Shown here: positions 8,098 to 16,422 of the stretch, piece by piece
How the letters are laid out: each line of letters opens with the position of its first letter
How positions within the stretch are numbered: the first letter of the stretch is position 1
Source of the DNA: an uncultured bacterium
GTDB lineage: Bacteria > Bacteroidota > Bacteroidia > Sphingobacteriales > Sphingobacteriaceae
Direction of reading: 5' to 3'
NCBI GenBank assembly: GCA_903958995.1
Contig: CAJBVG010000240.1
Span: 1-30,733 of the forward strand
DNA: 30,733 nt
The notes under the pieces: model-generated
Told to the model about the DNA's origin: nothing
The model's input: only the letters and a program-made list of their open reading frames with translations
Databases searched by the model: none
Translations under genes and position numbers: made by a program

Positions 8098-10410
8098 TTA
8101 AAAGTGGTACTTAAACCTCAACACCACCGACCTTCCTGGCTCATCGGTAAAATATCGAAATGCATTCATGTACTCACGGTAGGTTGTGTTTAAAATATTA
8201 TTGATGCTCATTCCAAATTCATAATGTTGCTTGCCAATATGAATGCTAGTTCCTGCATCAGCATTGAGCAGGAAGTATGCATTTGGTGCTTCTTTATAAT
8301 CTGAATTAGCTTCTACACGCGTTTGTTTTGCCACATACAATACATGCAAATCTACACTGCTTTCTTTAAAGTGTTTTGTTTCTTTAAATTCATACTTCAA
8401 ACCGTTTTCAAAACGATCAGATGGAATGTAAGGCAAATAAGTATTATCATTAGTATTGTATGCGCGAACAATATTTATTTTGTGTGTAGATTTTAAATGT
8501 TCGGTGATTTCATAATGTAACCAAGCATCCATACCAGTAAAATAGGCATCCCTTTGTTCATATTGAAAACTTGGGAAAGCCCCTCGGATGCTTAATGTAG
8601 CAGGGAATGTAGGTTTCAAGAAAATATAACCATCCATTTGCTTGTAGTAAAAATCCAAGTGACCCGATATGCGTTTAAAGTTTTGTAATTCAATACCGGT
8701 TATAATGGCTTTTGCTTTTTCAGGTTTCATGTTTTCGTTCGAGTAAATGAATTTTCCTTCACCATGATGTAAGCCACTACCATATAATTCATTTACACTT
8801 GGAGCTCTGAATGCAGTACCAACATTTAGATGATATGATAACTTTTTATTAATATCCCAATCAAAGCCCGTATTGAAACTTAAGTTCGTGAACGTACGCT
8901 CCGGTGAATATAATACTGAATTCGATTTCCATTGATAAATTTTTAGGTATTCATAATCATATCGAACTCCAAAATCGAACATGATTTTTTCTAATTTATA
9001 TTGATGAATAGAATACAGTGCATAGTTATTATTAATAAAATTTGGAATGAATGCACGGCCTTCATAAGTGTTCACCTGCTGAATGGAATTGAACCCTATA
9101 CTGCTTGTTAGTTTATCAGTAAAGGAATGCTGATAAGTTGCGTCAGTAGTATAGGTAGTGATTTCATAATGCAATTCAGGTTTGTTTAGAGCAGCTAATG
9201 AATCATTCAATGGTAAATCTTTATCAAATTCATCTCTTAAATTGTATTGGCGAGCAAGCACTAAACTTAATTTAGATTTTTCATTGAATACATAATCTGA
9301 TTTAGATTTGAATAATTCATGTTCAACATGTTGTTTAGGGCGATCAATCTTATAATCAAATCCAGAAGTATAAAAAGGAGTAGAAGCATTAAATGCTTTT
9401 TCTAAATCAGTTAGATTTCCAATATGTGCACCTTTAAAAACACCAATATCTGTATTGAATTGAGAGTAAAATAATTCAGTTTTGAATTTCTTCGAAGCAT
9501 ATTGAGTAGCCCAAGAAAAGTTCTTCTCTTCGAAACCACTATTTGCCAAGTAATAATCGGGAGTCTTAATATTTCCTGCTTTTTTGAAGGTTCCTTGTAC
9601 TCTCCAACTCAATGGTATCTTTTTTAATTTACCTTCTAATATTCCAGAGCCCACACCTTGTTTGCCATTACTTATTCCTACTAAATTTAATTCTCCGTGA
9701 ATTCCAGAACTGTCTGTTAATGGATTTGGTTCTACGAGAATTACTCCACCGATAGCATCTGATCCATATTTAATACTTCCAGCACCCTTAATCACTGTTA
9801 ACTTATTAGCAATAAATGCATCAATTTCTGGAGCGTGTTCTGCCCCCCACTGTTGACCTTCTTGACGAATACCATTATTGATAATCAAGATACGATTGCT
9901 GTGCATACCTTGAATAATAGGCTTACTAATCGTTGGTCCCGTTTGAAGAGTTGTTACACCTGGAATTTCTTTTAATGCATCAGCTAAGGAGAGTCCACGA
10001 GTTTTTTCGAGGTCAATGCCTTTTAACTCAATCTTACTCATCGTACTCTGAACGCTTGTTCGTTCTGATAGAATAGTAACGTTGGCAATATTTTTCACAC
10101 TAGGTGAAAGCTCAAAAGTGATGGTCTTATTAGATTGTAATTCTATTTTCTGACTAATCGTATGATAAGATAAAAATGAAATGATTACCTCATAAGAATC
10201 ACTACATAATGATTCGAAAGTTGCAATACCATTTACATCGGTTTCGTTAATCTTATTGGTATTTGTAATACGCACAACTGCTCCAGGCAATACGGTTTTA
10301 TGTTGCTCATCTACAACTTTAATTTTTAAAGTATAATGGCAATCCGCTTGCGCAAATAGAAAAGATGTACTAAAAATATATAATAGCAGAAGGAAGAATA
10401 TTCTTCTCAT
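8098..10410 (-). CDS. TonB-dependent outer-membrane receptor, ZnuD-like (probable metal uptake)
   Basis: A 770-residue TonB-dependent receptor. The order is: signal peptide (about 1-21, ending LFAQ); a carboxypeptidase-regulatory-like domain (about 25-110) as is usual in Bacteroidota; a plug domain (about 115-235, with IQGMHSNRILIINNGIRQEGQQWG and YGSDAIGGVI); and a 22-strand-type barrel ending in the aromatic FKYHF. Barrel segments such as GTAFRAPSVNELYGSGLHHGEGKF and YIPSDRFENGLKYEF resemble ZnuD/copper-type receptors more than SusC glycan receptors, and no SusD gene is adjacent. The upstream His/Cys-rich protein supports a transition-metal substrate, most likely zinc or copper. The gene starts 31 bases after that small gene and is followed by a lipoprotein gene. 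The receptor call is firm; the substrate is inferred. Confidence 0.92.
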   Translation of the reverse strand: MRRIFFLLLLYIFSTSFLFAQADCHYTLKIKVVDEQHKTVLPGAVVRITNTNKINETDVNGIATFESLCSDSYEVIISFLSYHTISQKIELQSNKTITFELSPSVKNIANVTILSERTSVQSTMSKIELKGIDLEKTRGLSLADALKEIPGVTTLQTGPTISKPIIQGMHSNRILIINNGIRQEGQQWGAEHAPEIDAFIANKLTVIKGAGSIKYGSDAIGGVILVEPNPLTDSSGIHGELNLVGISNGKQGVGSGILEGKLKKIPLSWRVQGTFKKAGNIKTPDYYLANSGFEEKNFSWATQYASKKFKTELFYSQFNTDIGVFKGAHIGNLTDLEKAFNASTPFYTSGFDYKIDRPKQHVEHELFKSKSDYVFNEKSKLSLVLARQYNLRDEFDKDLPLNDSLAALNKPELHYEITTYTTDATYQHSFTDKLTSSIGFNSIQQVNTYEGRAFIPNFINNNYALYSIHQYKLEKIMFDFGVRYDYEYLKIYQWKSNSVLYSPERTFTNLSFNTGFDWDINKKLSYHLNVGTAFRAPSVNELYGSGLHHGEGKFIYSNENMKPEKAKAIITGIELQNFKRISGHLDFYYKQMDGYIFLKPTFPATLSIRGAFPSFQYEQRDAYFTGMDAWLHYEITEHLKSTHKINIVRAYNTNDNTYLPYIPSDRFENGLKYEFKETKHFKESSVDLHVLYVAKQTRVEANSDYKEAPNAYFLLNADAGTSIHIGKQHYEFGMSINNILNTTYREYMNAFRYFTDEPGRSVVLRFKYHF

Positions 10411-10441
10411 CAGAAAATAAATTAAAAATGAACTTATTGAA

Positions 10442-10816
10442 TTAACTAAGAGTATTCAATAGAGCAGGAGGACCTCTGCCTTTTAATTCGATGAATATTA
10501 AAGATTGTGGTATGTAGTTTTTAGAGATGAAAACTACATCTGAAGCCGATAAGATGGTTTTAGTAAATACTGAAACTTCTTTAGAGCTTGATATTTTAGA
10601 TTGGAAGCATAAAAAACACTCTTTCTCGTGAGAATGGAAGTGTTTTGGGTATGAATCTTTCTCTTTTTTAAACTTTGAAGGGATATTCGAGCTTACGTCG
10701 CAATCGTTTTTATGGTCGTGGTGATGAAGCAAACTTAAAGGTAAGCTCGACATACTGATGCAAATAAGCAACAATACGCTAAAACCATAGTTGAACTTCG
10801 ATTGTTTCACATTCAA
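10442..10816 (-). CDS. Small exported His/Cys-rich protein, putative metal-binding
   Basis: A protein of about 122-124 residues with one N-terminal hydrophobic segment (signal peptide or anchor, about 10-30). This is followed by HHHDHKNDCD, then HFHSHEKECFLCF (an HxHxH-x3-CxxC type metal site), and a C-terminal RGPP motif. This layout resembles DUF2946-like small proteins found beside metal-type TonB receptors. No ATG is available before the hydrophobic segment: the options are TTG at 10816 or GTG at 10810. An exact minus-strand -7 box TATCTTTG spans 10814-10821 and overlaps the TTG, which favours the GTG with a leaderless or very short-leader mRNA. It is first in a likely operon with the receptor and lipoprotein. 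A metal buffering or sensing role is inference. Confidence 0.75.
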   Translation of the reverse strand: MNVKQSKFNYGFSVLLLICISMSSLPLSLLHHHDHKNDCDVSSNIPSKFKKEKDSYPKHFHSHEKECFLCFQSKISSSKEVSVFTKTILSASDVVFISKNYIPQSLIFIELKGRGPPALLNTLS

Positions 10817-10821
10817 AGATA
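10814..10821 (-). promoter_or_regulatory. -7 box for the His-rich/TonB receptor operon
   Basis: The minus strand reads TATCTTTG, an exact TAnnTTTG match, overlapping the annotated TTG start of the His-rich gene. No convincing -33 element was seen at the usual distance. Confidence 0.45.
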
Positions 10822-10854
10822 ATAAGAAATTACGAAGAATTGAGATTTGCTTAG

Positions 10855-10862
10855 TACTTTTG
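10855..10862 (+). promoter_or_regulatory. -7 box for hutU
   Basis: TACTTTTG matches TAnnTTTG and lies 27 bases before the hutU ATG. It overlaps a short inverted repeat GTAC-TTTT-GTAC (10854-10865), which could be an operator but is too short to be sure. The divergent -7 box of the metal locus is only about 33 bases away. Confidence 0.55.
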
Positions 10863-10889
10863 TACCACTCAAATCGAATAAACTATACT

Positions 10890-12566
10890 ATGAGCGCAAA
10901 ATTTGGCACAATCGACTTATCGAAAACTAAAACACCTACTGGTACAACATTAACCTGTAAAGGTTGGGTTCAGGAAGCAGCATTACGTATGTTATTAAAT
11001 AACCTTGACCCAGATGTTGCAGAACGTCCTGAAGAATTAATCGTTTATGGTGGTAGAGGAAAAGCGGCAAGAAACCCTGAAGCGTTTGAATTAATTGTAA
11101 AAGCACTTAAGGATTTAGAAGAAGACGAAACTTTATTAATACAATCAGGTAAGCCTGTTGGAATTCTTCCAACACATAAAGATGCTCCAAGAGTAATTAT
11201 TTCGAACTCGCAATTAGTACCGAAATGGGCAACATTCGATTATTTCAATGAACTCGAAGATAAAGGCTTAATCATGTATGGGCAGATGACTGCAGGTTCA
11301 TGGATATACATCGGGTCGCAAGGAATTGTACAAGGTACTTTTGAAACGTTTGCAGCAGTAGCGCGCAAGCATTTTGGTGGAACCTTAAAAAATACTATTT
11401 CAGTTACCGCTGGTTTAGGTGGCATGGGTGGTGCTCAACCATTGGCCATTACCATGAACGATGGAGTTTGTTTAGCTGCAGAAGTAGAAGAATGGAGAAT
11501 TCAAAAACGTATCGACACACGTTATATTGACGTAATGATTCATGATATTGATGAAGCTATAGACCGTGCTTTATTAGCAAAAGAAAATGGCGAGAATTTA
11601 TCAATCGGTGTAGTTTGTAATGCTGTTGATTTATTAGAGCGAATGATTGCTCGTAACATCACTCCAGAAGTATTAACCGATCAAACTTCAGCACACGATC
11701 CATTAGTCGGTTACTTCCCTCAAGGATTAAGTGTAGAAGAATCAAAAGTGTTGAGAGAATCTAATCCAGACGAATACATGAAACTATCGTATCAAACAAT
11801 GGCTCATCATGTTCGCTTAATGTTAGAAATGCAAAAACGCGGTGCTGTAACATTTGATTATGGTAACAACTTACGTGGAAGAGCAAAAGAAGTTGGAGTA
11901 GAAAACGCATTCGATTTTCCAGGCTTCGTACCTGCGTATATTCGTCCGTTATTCTGCGAAGGTAAAGGTCCGTTCCGTTGGGCAGCATTATCTGGCGACC
12001 CTCAAGATATTTACGAAACAGATAAATTGATTTTAGAATTATTCCCAGAAAATAAAGAACTAGCTCGTTGGATTAAAATGGCGCAAGAGCGTATTGCATT
12101 CCAAGGATTGCCTGCACGTATTTGCTGGTTAGGTCAGGGTGAAAGAGAAAAAGCAGGATTAGCATTTAACAAACTTGTTGCCGAAGGAAAAGTAAAAGCA
12201 CCAATCGTAATTGGTAGAGATCACTTAGATACTGGTTCTGTAGCCTCACCAAATAGAGAAACAGAAGCAATGTTAGATGGTTCAGATGCAATCGCAGATT
12301 GGCCAGTCTTAAACGCATTGATTAACACTGCTGGTGGAGCAAGTTGGGTATCATTACACCACGGTGGTGGTGTAGGTATTGGCTATTCTATTCATGCAGG
12401 TATGGTCATCGTTGCAGATGGAACTAAAGATGCCGAAGTACGTATTAAAAGAGTATTGCATAACGATCCAGCCATGGGAGTAATCAGACATATGGATGCA
12501 GGTTATGATATCGCGCAGGATACTGCGAGAGTGCATCGTTTGGATATTAAAGAAAGATTGAAATAG
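10890..12566 (+). CDS. hutU: Urocanate hydratase (urocanase)
   Basis: Urocanase converts urocanate to 4-imidazolone-5-propionate using tightly bound NAD+ as electrophile, step two of histidine degradation. The start chosen is the ATG at 10890 (MSAKFGTIDLSKTKTPTGTTL), giving 558 residues, the usual family length. The same frame is open upstream to 10791, but that part overlaps the divergent gene and both -7 boxes. The N-terminal YGGRGKAARN is typical. The NAD-binding glycine loop GLGGMGGAQPLA starts at about residue 175. The active-site cysteine is C412 in RICWLGQGER, equivalent to Cys410 of the Pseudomonas enzyme. The C-terminal HHGGGVGIGYSIHAG is also diagnostic. It has its own promoter and ends before a hairpin cluster. 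Confidence 0.97.
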   Translation: MSAKFGTIDLSKTKTPTGTTLTCKGWVQEAALRMLLNNLDPDVAERPEELIVYGGRGKAARNPEAFELIVKALKDLEEDETLLIQSGKPVGILPTHKDAPRVIISNSQLVPKWATFDYFNELEDKGLIMYGQMTAGSWIYIGSQGIVQGTFETFAAVARKHFGGTLKNTISVTAGLGGMGGAQPLAITMNDGVCLAAEVEEWRIQKRIDTRYIDVMIHDIDEAIDRALLAKENGENLSIGVVCNAVDLLERMIARNITPEVLTDQTSAHDPLVGYFPQGLSVEESKVLRESNPDEYMKLSYQTMAHHVRLMLEMQKRGAVTFDYGNNLRGRAKEVGVENAFDFPGFVPAYIRPLFCEGKGPFRWAALSGDPQDIYETDKLILELFPENKELARWIKMAQERIAFQGLPARICWLGQGEREKAGLAFNKLVAEGKVKAPIVIGRDHLDTGSVASPNRETEAMLDGSDAIADWPVLNALINTAGGASWVSLHHGGGVGIGYSIHAGMVIVADGTKDAEVRIKRVLHNDPAMGVIRHMDAGYDIAQDTARVHRLDIKERLK

Positions 12567-12577
12567 TGGGTATATAT

Positions 12578-12609
12578 ATTGGTGGCACCACTTAAGTCAT
12601 GCCACCAAT
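12578..12609. repeat. Perfect 10-bp inverted repeat after hutU
   Basis: ATTGGTGGCA (12578-12587) and TGCCACCAAT (12600-12609) flank a 12-base loop that contains the palindrome ACTTAAGT. No T-run follows, so it is not a classical terminator alone. It is a candidate RAYT-related hairpin or an mRNA 3' stabiliser. Confidence 0.8.
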
Positions 12610-12611
12610 TA

Positions 12612-12627
12612 CCTGCATAAATGCAGG
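12612..12627. repeat. Palindrome related to the adjacent terminator stem
   Basis: CCTGCAT-AA-ATGCAGG is a near-perfect palindrome, and its arms are repeated in the next hairpin (CCTGCAT-AT-ATGCAG at 12640-12654). Two hairpins of the same sequence in tandem upstream of the RAYT gene suggest a duplicated element. Confidence 0.75.
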
Positions 12628-12632
12628 ATGAT

Positions 12633-12662
12633 AAAAAAACCTGCATATATGCAGTTTTTTTT
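12633..12662. terminator. Bidirectional intrinsic terminator of hutU
   Basis: A run of seven A, then CTGCATATATGCAG (perfect 14-bp palindrome), then a run of eight T. The A and T runs extend the stem, giving the classic shape of a terminator that works from either side. Confidence 0.8.
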
Positions 12663-12702
12663 AATGCCCCACCGTCCTACCTTGCACTAAAATTAAACGT
12701 GT

Positions 12703-13233
12703 ATGGGATTCATTGATAACTCTTTCTACCACATTTATAATCGTGGCAACAACAAACAAAACATTTTTTTCAATGAAGATAATTACCATTATTTTCTTGA
12801 TAAAATAGAGACACACATTACTCCTACTTGTGATCTCTTAGCATATTGTCTAATGCCAAATCATTTTCATTTGTTAGTTTCTACTAATGATAACTCTGAA
12901 AATTTATCAGAAGCACTACGTGTAGTATTGTCCAGTTATACTCGTGGTATAAATAACCAAGAAAACAGATTAGGTTCCTTGTTTCAACAAAATACAAAAC
13001 GGAAAAAAATTAATGTTTATGATAAGGGTCGATACTTAAATGTGGTTTTTAACTATATTCATCAAAACCCAGTAGAGGCAAAGCTCTGTATTTCACCAGA
13101 GGATTGGAGTTTTAGTTCTTTTAATGAATATTTAGATATTAAACCTTTATCTCGTTATATTTGTAATACTCAACTCGCTCTTAAATATATTGAAAATCCG
13201 AATCTATATTTATTGCCGGAGGATTTTCATTAA
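12703..13233 (+). CDS. REP-associated tyrosine transposase (RAYT, Y1 transposase family)
   Basis: A 176-residue single-strand DNA transposase of the HUH/Y1 superfamily (the family of IS200 TnpA), in the RAYT branch that acts on REP hairpins. It starts with the typical FYHIYNRGNNKQNIFF. The metal-binding HUH motif is HFH at 54-56 in LMPNHFHLLVS. The probable catalytic tyrosine is Y118 in YIHQNPVEAKL. SLFQQNTKRKKI and WSFSSFNEY are further RAYT signatures. Unlike IS200 it stands alone and is not bracketed by obvious matching element ends; three hairpins lie directly upstream (12578-12662) and a BIME-like pair lies 5 kb away. RAYTs are usually single-copy and domesticated rather than selfish. 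The reading frame is intact. Confidence 0.9.
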   Translation: MGFIDNSFYHIYNRGNNKQNIFFNEDNYHYFLDKIETHITPTCDLLAYCLMPNHFHLLVSTNDNSENLSEALRVVLSSYTRGINNQENRLGSLFQQNTKRKKINVYDKGRYLNVVFNYIHQNPVEAKLCISPEDWSFSSFNEYLDIKPLSRYICNTQLALKYIENPNLYLLPEDFH

Positions 13234-13243
13234 AAAAATCACT

Positions 13244-13759
13244 ATGAACGATTACTTAAACATCGCTATTAATAATTTTAACACCTACAAAGGTCTTGCT
13301 GATAAAGCAATCGCACAATTGAGTGAAGAAGAATTACACCGAAAACTTGCTGATGATGATAATTCTGTAGCCATTATTATGCAACACATGATTGGTAATG
13401 CACGTTCACGTTTTACCGATTTCTTTACTACCGATGGTGAAAAACCAAATCGTAATCGTGATGAAGAATTCCTAGAAAAAAATATGAGCAAGGATCAATT
13501 GCTTGCTGCTTGGGAAAGCGCTTGGACACTCTTGTTCGACTTATTATATAACATGAAAATGGAAGATCTTTCACAAACAGTTTTTATTCGTGATGAAAGA
13601 CAATCGGCATTGAAAGCCATCAACAGACAAATTGCACATTACGCTTATCACGTTGGCCAAATCGTTTTTCTTGCAAAACATTGGAAAGGAAATGAATGGA
13701 ATACTTTAAGTATTGCTAAAGGAAAATCGGAAGAGTATAATAAGGGCTTAATGAAGTAA
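13244..13759 (+). CDS. DinB-like four-helix protein (DUF1572 type)
   Basis: A protein of 171 residues with the DinB/YfiT-like four-helix-bundle pattern, close to DUF1572. The chosen start is the ATG at 13244 (MNDYLNIAINNFNTYK); an earlier in-frame ATG at 13190 would overlap the RAYT gene. A putative metal site is formed by histidines in IIMQHMIGN, a stretch with several conserved charged residues, and HYAYHVGQIVFLAKH near the C-terminus. Members are metal-dependent thiol-transferase-like or stress-related proteins of mostly unknown reaction. The stop is directly followed by the MeaB stop on the other strand, with no spacer, so there is no room for a terminator between the two. Confidence 0.85.
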   Translation: MNDYLNIAINNFNTYKGLADKAIAQLSEEELHRKLADDDNSVAIIMQHMIGNARSRFTDFFTTDGEKPNRNRDEEFLEKNMSKDQLLAAWESAWTLLFDLLYNMKMEDLSQTVFIRDERQSALKAINRQIAHYAYHVGQIVFLAKHWKGNEWNTLSIAKGKSEEYNKGLMK

Positions 13760-14659
13760 TTAAAAATACTTCTCAATAAACTGATACAGATTAAACTCTG
13801 CTTTCGTATTCTCCTTACTAATCGCTTCAATTAATTCTTTTTTGTTGATGTTCTTCATCTTTTCGGTTTGAATTAATCGATACGCTTTTTCGGCAATTAA
13901 TAAATCTTTTTTGTGAGAGGTCTTTGTAGTATTAGTTGTACGTATTGCCGTTATTAATTCTTCAATGCCTTGATGTTGCGATGCAATTGTTTTTACGACT
14001 TGTGCCATGCCTTCAGATTCTGATCGCTCATGCAACATCTTCTTAATATTACTCACAAATATTTCTGCGCCTTCTCTGTCGGCTTTGTTCACCACAAAAA
14101 TATCTGCAATCTCCATCACACCCGATTTTATTCCTTGAATTTCATCTCCTGCTTCAGGTACTAATACCAAAATGGTAGTGTCTGCTAATCCTACAATTTC
14201 TACTTCCGATTGTCCTACACCTACGGTTTCTACAATTAAGATATCGAATGGAAATGCTCTCATCACATCGGTGATCTCAATTGTTTTAGCAGATAATCCA
14301 CCTAATGATCCTCTTGTTGCTAGCGAACGAATAAATACATTAGGGTTCACAAAATGTTCCACCATACGAATACGGTCTCCTAATAAGGAACCAAAATGAA
14401 ATGGTGATGTAGGGTCGATTGCAATGACACCGATTCGTTTACCCTCAGCACTGAATTGCTTCAGCAAGCCATTTACTAAGGTGCTTTTACCTGCCCCAGG
14501 AGGGCCTGTAATCCCAATAATTGGGATGTTTCTGTTAATTTCTAAGGTTTTTAAAAAGTCAAAATATCCTTCTAAATCGTTCTCCACGCCAGTAATAGCT
14601 CTAGCAAGTGATTTAATGTCACCCAACTTAATCTCCGCACGTAGTGAATTCCAATTCAT
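13760..14659 (-). CDS. meaB: MeaB/ArgK-type GTPase, methylmalonyl-CoA mutase chaperone
   Basis: A 299-residue G3E P-loop GTPase that protects and reloads adenosylcobalamin-dependent methylmalonyl-CoA mutase. The Walker A is GPPGAGKST at 52-60. Family blocks follow: VIAIDPTSPFHFGSLLGDRIRM, IRSLATRGSLGGLS, VETVGVGQSE (switch region) and VVNKADREGAE (NKxD guanine specificity). Length is slightly short of the usual 320-330 residues, with a brief C-terminal tail. The mutase genes are not in the window. A near -7 box TTACTTTG lies on the minus strand at 14673-14680. It is convergent with, and abuts, the DinB-like gene. Confidence 0.93.
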   Translation of the reverse strand: MNWNSLRAEIKLGDIKSLARAITGVENDLEGYFDFLKTLEINRNIPIIGITGPPGAGKSTLVNGLLKQFSAEGKRIGVIAIDPTSPFHFGSLLGDRIRMVEHFVNPNVFIRSLATRGSLGGLSAKTIEITDVMRAFPFDILIVETVGVGQSEVEIVGLADTTILVLVPEAGDEIQGIKSGVMEIADIFVVNKADREGAEIFVSNIKKMLHERSESEGMAQVVKTIASQHQGIEELITAIRTTNTTKTSHKKDLLIAEKAYRLIQTEKMKNINKKELIEAISKENTKAEFNLYQFIEKYF

Positions 14660-14779
14660 GGTTTATTTTCCCCAAAGTAAATAAAAATTCATCGTTCATC
14701 CATAGCTTAATTTTTTTCATCACACAAAAATTGCCTCTATTCCATATGAAATAGTATTTTAGCATATCTAAACTAGTCT

Positions 14780-15652
14780 ATGAAAGTAAGTGGCTTTAGC
14801 TTTATTCGGAATGCAATAAAATACGATTACCCAATCGTAGAAGCCATTACTTCTATTTTACCTATTTGCGATGAGTTTGTCGTTGCCATCGGAAATTCTG
14901 ATGATGAAACAGAAGCATTAATTCATTCTATAGGTTCTGATAAGATAAAAATTATACATACGACTTGGGATGATTCCTTACGTGAGGGTGGTAGAGTACT
15001 TGCCGTTGAAACCGATAAAGCCTTTCAAGCCATTTCAGCAGATTCTGATTGGTGTTTCTATATTCAAGGTGATGAATGTGTACACGAAAAGTATTTGCCT
15101 ACAATAAAAAAGGCAATGGAAGATGCGCTACAAAATTCTAACATTGAAGGCTTACTCTTTAAGTATTTACATTTTTATGGCTCATATGATTTTATCGGCA
15201 CTTCTAAACGCTGGTATAGAAATGAAATTCGTATCATCAGAAATAATAAGAAAATAAAATCGTACCGAGATGCACAAGGATTTAGATTGAATGATTATAA
15301 ATTAAATGTGAAAACAATTGATGCATATATATATCATTACGGCTGGGTTAAACATCCTAATAAGCAACAAGAGAAAGCTAAAACATTTAATAAGCTATGG
15401 CATGATGATGATTGGATGAAATCTAACATCCCAGATGCTAATGAGTTTGATTATACACAAATAGATGCACTCGATAATTTCAAGGATACGCATCCAGAAG
15501 TTATGAAAAGGAGAATAGCGCTAATGAATTGGAAATTCTCCTTCGATCCAACAAAAATGAATTTGAAAGGGAAATATTTGCTTACATTTTTTATAGAAAA
15601 ATACACAGGCTATAGAATCGGTGAATATAAAAATTATAAATTGTTAAAATAA
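14780..15652 (+). CDS. Glycosyltransferase, family 2-like
   Basis: A 290-residue GT-A-fold glycosyltransferase, cytoplasmic with no membrane segment. It lacks the exact start of classical GT2 enzymes but has the same layout. The opening is VSGFSFIRNAIKYDYPIVEAITSILPICDEFVVAIGNSDD, and a metal-binding GDE (QGDECVHEKY) sits where GT2 has DxD. HYGWVKHP and a basic C-terminal tail follow. It is first in a three-gene run: the next gene starts 2 bases after its stop. With the following WaaE-like and GT4 enzymes and a ligase-like protein it most likely works on lipopolysaccharide core or another surface glycan. Donor and acceptor sugars cannot be read from the sequence. Confidence 0.85.
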   Translation: MKVSGFSFIRNAIKYDYPIVEAITSILPICDEFVVAIGNSDDETEALIHSIGSDKIKIIHTTWDDSLREGGRVLAVETDKAFQAISADSDWCFYIQGDECVHEKYLPTIKKAMEDALQNSNIEGLLFKYLHFYGSYDFIGTSKRWYRNEIRIIRNNKKIKSYRDAQGFRLNDYKLNVKTIDAYIYHYGWVKHPNKQQEKAKTFNKLWHDDDWMKSNIPDANEFDYTQIDALDNFKDTHPEVMKRRIALMNWKFSFDPTKMNLKGKYLLTFFIEKYTGYRIGEYKNYKLLK

Positions 15653-15654
15653 TA

Positions 15655-16422
15655 ATGATTAAACTCTCTGCTGTCATCATCGTTTTTAATGAGGAAAAAA
15701 ACATCGATAGATGCTTATCCTCGTTAGAAGGTATTGCAGATGAAATTATAATTGTCGACTCTTATTCTACAGATAATACGGTAGATATTTCTAATAGATA
15801 TAACGCACAAATATATCAGCAAGAATTTTTAGGTTATGCAAAGCAAAAGAATTTTGCCAATGCATTATGTAAATTTGATCATATTATTTCATTAGATGCT
15901 GATGAAGTAATTTCTGAAGAACTTAAGCAAGAGATATTAGCTATAAAAAATAATTTTTCCGCAGATGCATATGCATTAAATAGGCTAACCAATTATGCTG
16001 GCACTTGGGTGCATCATTGTGGTTGGTATCCAGATAGAAAGATAAGGATATTTAAAAAAGACAAAGCACGTTGGAATGGTCCGAGTTTGCATGAAACCAT
16101 TGAAATTGACTCAACTAATATTAAAAACATAAATGCTGATTTGTTGCATTATTCATTCCATAGTGAACACGACCATCTTTTGCAAATCGAGAAGTTTACA
16201 AACATCTCTTCTAAAGAATTATTCGATAAAGGAATTAGATCAAATTTTTATTATTTATATATAAAACCATTTATACGTTTTTTCACTGATTATATAATAA
16301 AATTAGGCTTCTTAGACGGTTTTACAGGTTTTACAATTTGCAAAAATTCAGCTTATGCTACACATTTAAAGTATGAAAAATTAAGAAAACACTGGATAGA
16401 ATATGAGAGTCATTCATCTTAG
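15655..16422 (+). CDS. Glycosyltransferase family 2, WaaE/KdtX-like
   Basis: A 255-residue GT2 enzyme of the WaaE/KdtX type, which adds a sugar (glucose in enterobacterial examples) to the inner core of lipopolysaccharide. The N-terminal motif is SAVIIVFNEEKNIDRCLSSL, followed by DEIIIVDSYSTDNT (nucleotide-sugar binding) and the metal-binding DAD in ISLDADEVIS. The WaaE-type block TNYAGTWVHHCGWYPDRKIRIFKKDKARWNGPSLHE is clear. Start spacing (2 bases after the upstream stop) and a 20-base overlap with the next gene indicate tight translational coupling. The C-terminal 60 residues contain an amphipathic or membrane-associated stretch (FYYLYIKPFIRFFTDYII). Confidence 0.9.
   Translation: MIKLSAVIIVFNEEKNIDRCLSSLEGIADEIIIVDSYSTDNTVDISNRYNAQIYQQEFLGYAKQKNFANALCKFDHIISLDADEVISEELKQEILAIKNNFSADAYALNRLTNYAGTWVHHCGWYPDRKIRIFKKDKARWNGPSLHETIEIDSTNIKNINADLLHYSFHSEHDHLLQIEKFTNISSKELFDKGIRSNFYYLYIKPFIRFFTDYIIKLGFLDGFTGFTICKNSAYATHLKYEKLRKHWIEYESHSS

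Noticed and set aside
10791..10889. N-terminal extension of hutU from an upstream in-frame ATG
   Set aside because: It overlaps the divergent His-rich gene and contains the -7 boxes of both genes; urocanases begin at the equivalent of the ATG at 10890.
12578..12662. Possible CRISPR-like or IS-end array upstream of the RAYT gene
   Set aside because: There are only two related palindromes with no regular spacers and no matching copy downstream of the transposase; hairpins and a terminator explain it better.
14660..14779. Search for an RNA gene in the meaB-glycosyltransferase spacer
   Set aside because: Only AT-rich promoter-like DNA with near -7 boxes; no cloverleaf or other clear structure.
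15966..15976. GATGCATATGCAT palindrome-like sequence resembling the hutU-terminator arms
   Set aside because: It lies inside a conserved glycosyltransferase coding sequence and lacks the full CCTGCAT arm; a chance match.
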